Shown in pieces: positions 26,401 through 33,283 of a DNA stretch of 64,000 nucleotides. The position numbers were made by a program, and so were the translations under genes. Source of the DNA: Saccharibacillus sacchari DSM 19268 (GTDB lineage: Bacteria > Bacillota > Bacilli > Paenibacillales > Paenibacillaceae); NCBI RefSeq assembly GCF_000585395.1, contig NZ_KK073875.1:1983995-2047994 (forward strand). Reading direction: 5' to 3'. Positions within the stretch are counted from its first letter, which is position 1. The number at the start of each line of letters is the position of its first letter. Under the pieces are notes generated by a model that saw only the letters and a list, made by a program, of their open reading frames with translations, did not search any database and was not told the DNA's origin.

Positions 26401-26814
26401 GCCGTCGGTGATGCTCAGTTCCGGCGACAGCCATTCGGTGATGTACGGCTCCAGGATGCTGCGGTTTTGCAGCAGTCCGCCGATCTCGGCGTTGGCGAGC
26501 AGCACGAATTCGTTAATCGGGTCCAGCCCGATGCCTTTGTACCGTTTGCCTCGATCCTGCTCGTTCGTCTCGAACGCGAGGAATTCGACGTTGGACGGTT
26601 TTTCCATTTTCTTTTTGGAGACCGGATCTTCCGGCAGTTTGAAGCGGCGGTTGATCTGGTATTTGAGGCGCAGCAGCGCGTCGATGCCCGTTCCGCCCAA
26701 GCCGATGATGAGCATCGGATTGTCGATGGTATCGACGCGGATTTTCTCGCTAACGATCCCGCCTCCGAGCGAGACGTCAAGTTGTTGGATATGTTCTCTT
26801 ACGATCGGTTTCAT
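23425..26814 (-). CDS. tubulin/FtsZ-like NTPase (Tubulin_2-like), 1129 aa
   Basis: The N-terminal domain has the tubulin/FtsZ signatures: a first loop LIIGLGGTGIDALLRL (35-50), a T3-type VEFLAFETNEQD, and the nucleotide-binding glycine loop LSGGTGSGSF (187-196), equivalent to GGGTGTG of FtsZ. Residues 400-1129 are an enormous helical extension with probable coiled coils around 500-560 and 960-1010, far longer than FtsZ (about 390) or tubulin (about 450). This architecture matches the bacterial Tubulin-like family found with vWA proteins. It presumably forms GTP-dependent polymers or rings that recruit the neighbouring proteins to the membrane. AAAGGAG precedes the ATG. Confidence 0.8.
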   Translation of the reverse strand: MKPIVREHIQQLDVSLGGGIVSEKIRVDTIDNPMLIIGLGGTGIDALLRLKYQINRRFKLPEDPVSKKKMEKPSNVEFLAFETNEQDRGKRYKGIGLDPINEFVLLANAEIGGLLQNRSILEPYITEWLSPELSITDGMNGAAGVRQAGRLLLFTKINQVVQAIDKKIKTLSVGTNKKLTVFLLTGLSGGTGSGSFLDISYIIRGLVERDHGSAGVDRLNMLGYLFTPDVNLSNKSLSEHTREYVRKNGYAALKELDYWMNVDARSERFKQQYGSILTVNSPLPPFNLCHLISATNTEGKLLENAYDYCMNVTAENITNFMASEEKASGEEFAIHDYISNIRTNIAQMTKAYPANYDYNIIGASSAVLPIEEMTTYLAYRLFQKMEKMFQHAPNQEEIERFAQKIALDPDSMLKAFESRVPEPIPGYQNSERLSYANVIKMQNVSMDAELEQTFLTRAREEYIKMKKQLPGEMLERFSEQIRRAFLSPEQGPFYVSRLIYTEKGFSLLKMLQAYIENLRESLLRIPRDIEAAEEQAHERLGDAKSALISRDKKKNAYIEAKMNEYWLRADIERTEQMIEFYEDFYELLNRENNRIYGVFTEILNALSSIFERNGEILTRGDEQMDHKGNKTYYWNVVSVPDISKVVGSLMEKRDVDDLIRDFAQELIDHSDRWIKEQEVDIVGSISDFLTSKFGDLITQSMEDFLRMKFGEDESIEKFVERNIAGKLDEEAIPVFHLSNSSGNLHFPSWGFVSVPVQAPGILKGIRNYQENAIGKSNFTVKESQVKNRIFWLNTRNGVPLFVYTPLKVYEENYERTILGKEGVGRHLVQSERDNWTYLPSPIPQQSWGDVYDNGRVKDYNARVRSEFDRARGFSVIIEKDADQTTSSRYSVVTTKTFDLFAALSGFDMQLQSAKPNLGEVKRAYAELKRLLAEGIERQSTKDIFGSINEELAKENLIRSPEQIRRVREELAKYEQIQAKIAELESLLSQHAGEEQLLDQYIEALYTETIVKKGALYVYDREEDEESWEPFVNLMKSRSYPHFEIYNVFRTLGDRERQTLLRKASRRSNELTASEDVSLLVGKLDELYTTFLEARQQLEYERMELVNGEEAYRFYQETAAKLNELRKRLK

Positions 26815-26982
26815 GAAAAGCTCCTTTCGGGATGCGGCTTTCGCGCTTGCTTGCAGCGAAGGAAAGCCGGGTCGGTGTGTAGAGGTATGGATACGTGCGA
26901 TTGACTGAAGCTTATCTCAAACGCACGGGTTTCAAATTTCAGTCGAACGTCGCTCAATGGTTGAAGTCTGATCAGGTGCTAA

Positions 26983-27165
26983 GTTGCCTATTTGACAACG
27001 TAGCGCGCGGTTTGAAGTCGGCTGATGAGCTACGTTGCTTATTTGGCAGCGTAGCTTGTATGTTTGGGTCTTCTTAAAGCCGATTGTCGGTTCTACGTTG
27101 CCGAATAGGCAAGGTGACTCCGACTATTAGCGTTTTGAGTCGTCTACGTTGCATTTTAGGCAATC
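26983..27165. repeat. four palindromic repeats, core CTACGTTGC-n5-8-GCAAC
   Basis: Units at 26983-27004, 27029-27055, 27093-27114 and 27144-27165 each read GTTGC, an AT-rich loop and a GCAAC-like arm; the second is nearly a perfect 27-bp palindrome. Spacing is 46 to 64 bases. They lie upstream of the tubulin-like gene. From 27190 to 27410 a second loose repeat (GTTGA-C/T-G, five to ten bases, AGTCAG, then AAAA) occurs at least twice. No gene is seen in 26815-27649. Confidence 0.6.
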
Positions 27166-27431
27166 ACGGCGAAGAGCAACACCGTCTCAAGACGGGGACG
27201 TTGATGAAAAAGCAACTTTTTAGGCAGAAAATCAGATTTTCACAGCAAAAGTGTACGAAAGGTCAACATTTTCCGCCTTTTGACCGCTGAAAGACGATTT
27301 TCCCAGTGAATTGTTGACGTGAAGTCAGCATTTGCGGGAAAAGGGGCGGGTTAGGGCGGAAATGTTGATGAGAAGTCAGGATTTTTGTGAAAAAGTCAAA
27401 ACAGTTAAAACCTTTTTGCGTTCCGGAGAAG

Positions 27432-27647
27432 GCTTCCTTAATTCGATTGGAATCGCTCGTTGGATAGAAGATGAAGCCAGTTGAACCGTCTGGCTTCATC
27501 TTCTTTCATCAAACTCGCTGATGGATTTAAGGAAGCTTGGGGCTTCATCAATTCGATCGGAATCGCTTTCTGGATAGAACTCGAAGCCAGTTGAACCGTC
27601 TGGCTTCGAGTTCTTTCGTTAAAATCGCTGGTGGATTTGATGAAGCC
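27432..27647 (-). ncRNA. tandem pair of structured elements with compensatory changes
   Basis: Two 105-bp copies, offset 110 bp (27432-27536 and 27541-27647). Each has an outer stem (10-11 bp) and an inner 14-bp stem closing an identical 9-base loop. All five differences within the stems are matched on the opposite arm. On the minus strand they directly follow the stop codon of the vWA gene (27650), so they would form the 3' end of its mRNA. No T-run follows, so they are not plain terminators. Expression as RNA is inferred. Confidence 0.55.
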
Positions 27648-27649
27648 TT

Positions 27650-29458
27650 TTATACCAAATATTCCACCAAAATCGTCTTTCCGGCCTGCACCATCGGAAC
27701 GGTAATTCGATCCCCGCTTTTCAGTTCCAGCCCTTTCGACGTATCCACGACGCGGCCGGATTTTTCGATCGGGACGCCTTCGGCGCTGCTGCGCAGCACG
27801 ATGCGGTCTTCGGAGCCCGGGGTGAAGACGATGTTTTCGGTGTCCTTCAACTCGGGAGCGAGCTGGAGAAGCTGATGCAAATTAAGACGGCCTTTGTACG
27901 TATTTAGTTTCTTATATTGCGGATAAGAGCGTTCGCCGGTATTTTCGTCGCGGATCTCGATCACCATTTGACCGACGAAGCCTTTGTTGACTTTTTGCAG
28001 GTACTTCATGACGAAAAACGCGATGACCGCCAGCAGGATCAGGCCGAGTACGCCGAGAATGACCGGGATCAACGGGAACTTTTTCTCGCTTTCGGTGCCC
28101 GCTCCGCCAGATACGGCACCGGATGCCGCATCGATGCTGATCGGCGCGGATTCGCGATAGAAGCTGTCCGCTTCCGCGCGAACAATCAAGGTATACTTGT
28201 GCGCTTCAGGCAGCTCGTAGCTTCCGTCGAACTGCGTACCGTTCAGCGTCATCGGAACGCTCGTCTCCGTACCCGTATCCTCGTCCTTCACGACGAGCGA
28301 ACCTTGCATCGTCGCGTACAGTTCGGGCGAATCCAGCTTCGTCCCGCCGCTCGTCAGATAAGCGGAGACGTCAATTTTATCGCCTTTGCCATATGAAGAA
28401 CCGCTCAGCGGAGCGGTCGCCAGCTCCAGATCGTAGTTGAAGACCAAGTTGATATCGATCTGGTCTTTGTCCGCGCCTTTGACGCTCAGCGTCCAATCGC
28501 CTTCCTGCGGCTTGATCATTTTGAGCAGGGAATACGTCTTGGACGTGGACAACGTAACCGCGTCCGAAGGGATCGCCGCTTCGGCACCGCTCGGGTCTTT
28601 CAGTTTCAGCTCTACCTTTTGAGTTGAGGTAATCGACACGTTAGCTTCCAGCACGTTGGCATTCGGCACGCTGATTTTCACGTCTTGGAAATCACCGTTG
28701 CCTGTCAGTGAACCCAACGGCACAACGTTAAGCTGCTGGTGACTGGCGAAGATTTCGCTCAGGATACCCGGCAGATCGTCGGCGGAGTCGGTCACGAACG
28801 ATTTGCCGCTCGTATCGGCCGCAATCTTTTCCAACTCGGCCTGATTCAGTTTGCCGTCGGCATTGAGCCCGATCGTATAGACGGGAATGCCGGCATCTTT
28901 CGCTTTTTGCACCGAATCGGCCAGTTCCTGCTGCGATTGCTCCAACGTTTTCGACTTGGTCGTGTTGAGCTGGGTATTGCCGTCGGCAAGCAGAACGATC
29001 ATCGGCTCGCGCCCCGTCTGCGCACTTCGTTGCAGCATGTTGACCGCTTCGGTGACGCCGACCGCCGTGTCCGTATAAGCGCCTCGGCCCAACTGTCCGA
29101 TGAACGTCTTCAGTTCTTCTTTGTCGGACTGGCCTTGAATCTCCAGCAGCGCTTTCTCGCGCTGCACGACATCGGTGTACGAAACGATACCGACGCGATC
29201 TCCCTGAACCGGCAGCATGTCGATGAACAACCGCATCGCTTCGTTGCCTATTTTTTGCGGGTCGCTGGTTGCCATCGAATTGCTCGCATCGAGCACCAAT
29301 ACCGCATCGATCGGCGCGGAACCCGCCGAGCTTGCCGCCGACCCTGAAGAGGTCGTTCCCGAGGCCGCTGCAAGCCGCGATCCTGCCGGAAGTAATCCCG
29401 TCACCAGCAGCAGAGCCGCAAGCAGCGGGTAGATCAGCCTTTTTATTTTCGGAACCAT
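27650..29458 (-). CDS. membrane-anchored von Willebrand A protein, 602 aa
   Basis: A cleavable signal peptide (residues 1-32) leads to an extracytoplasmic vWA domain with a complete metal site: DASNSM at 57-62, the YTDTAVG loop, and LLADGNTQ. Two or three beta-sandwich domains follow (about 240-440), then a membrane helix (about 461-488) and a cytoplasmic domain of about 113 residues with FTPGSEDRIVLRSS and SGDRITVPMVQAGKT, which looks like a small beta-domain of the FHA or similar type. The topology is suited to signalling between a surface ligand and the cytoplasmic tubulin/GTPase proteins. AAAGGGG precedes the ATG. Confidence 0.8.
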   Translation of the reverse strand: MVPKIKRLIYPLLAALLLVTGLLPAGSRLAAASGTTSSGSAASSAGSAPIDAVLVLDASNSMATSDPQKIGNEAMRLFIDMLPVQGDRVGIVSYTDVVQREKALLEIQGQSDKEELKTFIGQLGRGAYTDTAVGVTEAVNMLQRSAQTGREPMIVLLADGNTQLNTTKSKTLEQSQQELADSVQKAKDAGIPVYTIGLNADGKLNQAELEKIAADTSGKSFVTDSADDLPGILSEIFASHQQLNVVPLGSLTGNGDFQDVKISVPNANVLEANVSITSTQKVELKLKDPSGAEAAIPSDAVTLSTSKTYSLLKMIKPQEGDWTLSVKGADKDQIDINLVFNYDLELATAPLSGSSYGKGDKIDVSAYLTSGGTKLDSPELYATMQGSLVVKDEDTGTETSVPMTLNGTQFDGSYELPEAHKYTLIVRAEADSFYRESAPISIDAASGAVSGGAGTESEKKFPLIPVILGVLGLILLAVIAFFVMKYLQKVNKGFVGQMVIEIRDENTGERSYPQYKKLNTYKGRLNLHQLLQLAPELKDTENIVFTPGSEDRIVLRSSAEGVPIEKSGRVVDTSKGLELKSGDRITVPMVQAGKTILVEYLV

Positions 29459-29489
29459 GTGGACAAAACCCCTTTGATTTATCTAGTGC

Positions 29490-29534
29490 CTTGTCAACTC
29501 TTAATCAGAGGATTACGTTTAGTGTTGACAAGGT
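29490..29534. repeat. inverted element CCTTGTCAAC ... GTTGACAAGG
   Basis: Perfect 10-bp arms with a 25-base spacer. The left half TTGTCAACTCTTAATCAGAG is repeated with one change at 61954-61973. The plus strand of the right arm gives TTGACA, 17 bases, TATTCC, a possible promoter towards the plus-strand operon at 29923. The rest of 29459-29922 shows no gene. Confidence 0.5.
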
Positions 29535-29922
29535 ATGAGTGATTCAGTATTCCAACATCCATATGGCGACGAATCGCCCAACTCAACCCGGAATCGTTTC
29601 GACGGTCCGTGGCCTGAACCGCAAGACGGACGCCGACGAAACTATCATAGGCTTGTTTTCTGTGAAATTCCTTAATATTTCGTTAATAACTTCTGAAAAG
29701 GTTGTAACCTTCCTGCCCGAAGCCTGTTTTTGCATGGTAAAAGTCGCGCTTCGCCATGTTGCACAAGGCCGCTTTTCCAGCTATCGTTAAGCAAGGAGGC
29801 GCTGCCCAAATTATAACGTAAAACGTGCAGCGATTCACGAAGGGATTCCATTTTGCACCAGCCATTCGATATTTTTCTTCGAGATTTCCGAAATACGCCC
29901 GTCGCCGGGCCATGAAAGGGAC

Positions 29923-30099
29923 GTGCAACGATTGTCCGCTTATCTCATTTATGTCACATACGGCCTACTCGGGATTTTGTTTCTTTTTGCCGGAATCAAA
30001 TCCGTTCTTTATATGCGTAGTCCGAAAAAAGCCCACTCCCGGGCAGATTTGGACCAACGTCTGTTGAACACTCTAAATGAACGGCGTGAGCATCCATGA
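29923..30099 (+). CDS. small single-pass membrane protein, 58 aa (GTG start)
   Basis: The frame opens with GTG (TTG three codons later is an alternative) after AAAGGGA and ends in a TGA that overlaps the ATG of the next gene by four bases (ATGA), the same coupling used by the next pair. The product has a membrane helix (YLIYVTYGLLGILFLFAGIK) and a charged cytoplasmic tail (SPKKAHSRADLDQRLLNTLN). ATG-only gene finding misses it. The coupled arrangement and the sensible composition support it as the first gene of the operon. Confidence 0.65.
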   Translation: MQRLSAYLIYVTYGLLGILFLFAGIKSVLYMRSPKKAHSRADLDQRLLNTLNERREHP

Positions 30100-31043
30100 T
30101 CAAGAAAAAAGCAGTCACGTTTAAGCCTTACGAACGTACCGAGTATGCCTACGACAAACTGCGGGTATGCCGAAAATGCGGCGGTTACACGGTATTGTCG
30201 GAAGAAATCTGCCCGTTTTGCGGAAAACGAACCCTGACTACCGTTCAAGGTTTCGCCAAACGCGAACTCAAGCGCTCAATGCAATCGGAGCTGCTTTTCT
30301 CCGCGCTGCTGACCTTGCTGGCCATGTTTTTCGCGGATACGATGCCTTGGATCGGCATTGCGGCGGCAGTCGGGATCGTGTTGACCGCGCTGCTGGCTTT
30401 TGCCCAATACCGGGTCTTCGAACCGCAGCTGCGCATTCGCACGGACCGACTTTTCGCGCGCGACAAAGATCGTATCCGGCACGGTCTGATCCAGGACATT
30501 CGCGCCGCGGAAGGAATACTGGAAGCCAATCCGGCCCGTGCCTACGAGATGCTGCGCGAGGTCAACACCCTGCTGCGCAACGATCCGATCCGCAGGCTTC
30601 AAGCCGAATTGCTTCAGACCTTCGTCCTGCGCCGGGACATGGACCTGCTGCTGGAACCCCTAATCATGGACGGATTCTCGCCGCATCTGGCAGGTTATAT
30701 CGGCGAGGTGGCGAAGCTGAACCGCGAACTGATCAAAGAAAGCGCCATTCGCTACTGCCTGCAATACGAACCCCAAATCCGCAACATGAGCAAAGGTGAC
30801 GAGATCCTCGCCGCCGTGGCCGGAGCCGCCGTGCGCATGAAAAGGTATATCCGGCTGTACCCGGAATTCATTCGCCGCTACACGCACAAGCTGCCGGAGG
30901 ATCGATTGGAACGCCTGCGCGAAGTGCTGTCCCAGCATCCCGGCGAATTCGGCCCGCTGAAGCTGGAAGCCGACGAAGTCTATTGGGTTCGATTCGGCAA
31001 ACGCAACGCGCGCGATACGTCCCGGCAGGGAAGCTCTCCATGA
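30096..31043 (+). CDS. zinc-ribbon, two-helix membrane protein, 315 aa
   Basis: A treble-clef or zinc-ribbon motif lies near the N-terminus (C25-x2-C28 and C39-x2-C42: CRKC ... CPFC). A hairpin of two membrane helices follows (about 64-104), then a long cytoplasmic helical domain with RDPIRRLQ-like, Arg/Glu/Leu-rich helices. The gene overlaps both neighbours by four bases. Zinc-ribbon plus membrane-helix proteins are frequent near vWA and tubulin-like genes, and a similar layout occurs at 45459-46424. Probably an adaptor; no enzyme motif seen. Confidence 0.7.
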   Translation: MIKKKAVTFKPYERTEYAYDKLRVCRKCGGYTVLSEEICPFCGKRTLTTVQGFAKRELKRSMQSELLFSALLTLLAMFFADTMPWIGIAAAVGIVLTALLAFAQYRVFEPQLRIRTDRLFARDKDRIRHGLIQDIRAAEGILEANPARAYEMLREVNTLLRNDPIRRLQAELLQTFVLRRDMDLLLEPLIMDGFSPHLAGYIGEVAKLNRELIKESAIRYCLQYEPQIRNMSKGDEILAAVAGAAVRMKRYIRLYPEFIRRYTHKLPEDRLERLREVLSQHPGEFGPLKLEADEVYWVRFGKRNARDTSRQGSSP

Positions 31044-33064
31044 TCAAAAAGCTCAAGAATACTTTTATAACGATTCGAAATGCTCTAACCCTGCGCAATC
31101 TGCTCGCCGTTCTGTGCGCGATTGCGCTGATTGCCGTGATCGTGAAGGGTTTTCGCATCGAAGCCAAGATTGAGCAGGTTCGCCAAGCCGATGCCTATTA
31201 CGAACAAAATCTGCGCATTCAAGCCGAGGTCGCATACGCGGCCGCACGATCCAACACCGTCATCCGTTATCGCGAGGAACATATTGAAGAACGACTGACG
31301 GAACTGGCTCCGATCACGACGCTGCGCGAAGAACTGCTAAAATCCAAAAGCGAGTTATTGGCAGCAGCGGAGAATCGGGATTTCGATACCTTCCTTACCG
31401 CGCATGAGTCGTACGACAGCTTCCTCCAACAGTCCTTAACCGATGACTTTGCCGCTGAGTACAAGGAATTGAGCGAGCGTTATGAGCTGGCGAAGACGGT
31501 AAACGAAGGCTTTTCCGCTTTCCGCTCGAACTTCGAGCAGGCGCTGGCCTCCAATTTTGATACTGAGCGCTATGACGACGAATCGGCCAAGTGGAGTTTG
31601 CTGCGCATTCCGGCCATGTTCTTTTCCCCTGCGGACGCACAAAAGGACGCGAATGCGGAGTTGCTGAAAACAGAGACGCTGAATGCCCTTTTCCAAAACT
31701 ACGATCAACGCAAGCTCAAAAAAATGGCGGCAGCGGGTCGATATCCGGATATGTTAAGTGAAGCTTCTTCAACCCTCAAGGCCTACGAAAGCCATGACTT
31801 CGGCGCACCTTGGGTGCTGCATCAAGCGGAAGAAACCACGGATACCGTGCTCCGCAAAGACCTGGATGCGCAATCGTATGCCGCCTTTTCCGGCCATGCC
31901 CGCGCATTCGGCGACTTCGTCTCCCAAGCCAATTTGAAGTCGGAAACGACGACATGGATCGACGCTCGAATCGAGGAATTGATGAGCCGTGCGCGTTCGC
32001 TGGTCACGGACCATCGTTTCGAAGAAGCGATTGCCTTGTATCGGTCGCTGGATGCTTACCGCAGCACGGATGAGGAAGTCACGCAGACAGAGAGCGCCTG
32101 GACGGAAGCGGAGCCGCTGCGCATTTTGCAAGCAGAAGATTCTTCTCTGACCTATTCGTTGGCGATCAGCGGAAAACATCGTTTCGGAGCTGATTTGTAC
32201 GTCGCGGCTCTCGGGGATAACGGTTTGCTGTATTTCGGCACGAAGACGGGAGATTCGACAAGTGTCAGCACCAGCGCATCTCTGCTAAGCGGCCTGGATG
32301 TGCAAAGCTTACGGATTGAGGATACGCTGTCCACCACCGCTGCACCCGTCATTGTCGTCCAATCCGGTTCTTCGTCGCGCAAAGCGGTCTACACGGCGCT
32401 GATGCTGCAACCGGGATCGTTCAGGCAGATCTTCCAGATCGAAGCCGACGGCTATACGATTGCAGACGGCGGCAACACGCTGCGAGCGGACAACCCGGCC
32501 GATGCGGAAGAAGACGGTCAGACGGCGATCTACGAGCGCTCCGGCGCGGGCGGCGAATTCTACTTCTCCTCGCTTGAAGGCGGGACGCTCGATATCGGCG
32601 CAGGCAATCCCGAGCAGTATCCGCAGAAAAAAGTACGCGCGCAGCTTGTCGTGCTGTCGTCCGACGCGGATCAAACGCTCGCCCAAACCGGCGACGGATC
32701 ATCCGTTTTGCTGCGCGGCGTGTCGAACGTTACGCCCGGAGCCTATACGGTTACCGGAACATTCGAAGGCGACTATGCGGAGATTGAACAGGAATCCGCA
32801 TATCCGAGCGATACTGAAGTTGAAAATGCGACCCCGGAATCGATACCCGATCCCGTTGTGGCCGATGAATCCGGTACGGATTTCCCGGCTGCCGAACCGT
32901 CGGAAGAAGATCCGGGCGCATCCGGCGACGTCAATTCGGCAACCCCGGAAAACACGCCTTCGGACGTGCCGGCGGCGCCGGATGCGGAATCGGGTACCGA
33001 ACCGCAAAAATCCTTCATTCGCGTTCCCGTATTCGTGGTCGATCAGCTGAACGAAGGTCAATAA
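31040..33064 (+). CDS. large extracytoplasmic protein with N-terminal anchor, 674 aa
   Basis: Start at the ATG that overlaps the upstream stop. One membrane helix (about 19-36, LLAVLCAIALIAVIV) anchors a long helical extracytoplasmic stretch (40-370, likely coiled coil, TPR-like ending DHRFEEAIALYRSLDAYRS). A beta-rich module follows (380-560), then an acidic Pro/Ser/Thr/Glu tail of about 80 residues and the final strand FIRVPVFVVDQL. No catalytic motif was recognised. The acidic low-complexity tail recalls that of the GAP1-like protein. It completes the three-gene divergent operon and probably provides its surface portion. Confidence 0.65.
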   Translation: MIKKLKNTFITIRNALTLRNLLAVLCAIALIAVIVKGFRIEAKIEQVRQADAYYEQNLRIQAEVAYAAARSNTVIRYREEHIEERLTELAPITTLREELLKSKSELLAAAENRDFDTFLTAHESYDSFLQQSLTDDFAAEYKELSERYELAKTVNEGFSAFRSNFEQALASNFDTERYDDESAKWSLLRIPAMFFSPADAQKDANAELLKTETLNALFQNYDQRKLKKMAAAGRYPDMLSEASSTLKAYESHDFGAPWVLHQAEETTDTVLRKDLDAQSYAAFSGHARAFGDFVSQANLKSETTTWIDARIEELMSRARSLVTDHRFEEAIALYRSLDAYRSTDEEVTQTESAWTEAEPLRILQAEDSSLTYSLAISGKHRFGADLYVAALGDNGLLYFGTKTGDSTSVSTSASLLSGLDVQSLRIEDTLSTTAAPVIVVQSGSSSRKAVYTALMLQPGSFRQIFQIEADGYTIADGGNTLRADNPADAEEDGQTAIYERSGAGGEFYFSSLEGGTLDIGAGNPEQYPQKKVRAQLVVLSSDADQTLAQTGDGSSVLLRGVSNVTPGAYTVTGTFEGDYAEIEQESAYPSDTEVENATPESIPDPVVADESGTDFPAAEPSEEDPGASGDVNSATPENTPSDVPAAPDAESGTEPQKSFIRVPVFVVDQLNEGQ

Positions 33065-33101
33065 GCAAGCCGATCCGACCATTCAAAAACATAGGAACCG
33101 A

Positions 33102-33137
33102 ACGACGCTTCCACGTTGAGGCGTCGTTTTTCTTTTT
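33102..33137 (+). terminator. terminator of the 29923-33064 operon
   Basis: Stem ACGACGC with GCGTCGT followed by a T-rich run (TTTTTCTTTTT). Confidence 0.8.
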
Positions 33138-33283
33138 CCGTTACGACTCTTGCCTCGAATACACGACAAACGTGCCGAAAACGCTTATACTATTTGAGTA
33201 CAATTTGTCCTTTTCGATTTTGATATACATAAGCTTTTTCAAGTCCGTTTGACCGATTCATAACCAGTCTGGAGGAGACTCAC

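Noticed and set aside
24580-26904. 774-codon plus-strand ORF opposite the tubulin-like gene
   Set aside because: It is an antisense shadow: His/Arg/Val-rich composition, no ribosome site, fully covered by a well supported gene.
26983-27165. CRISPR-like array
   Set aside because: Only four diverged palindromes with uneven spacing and no cas genes.
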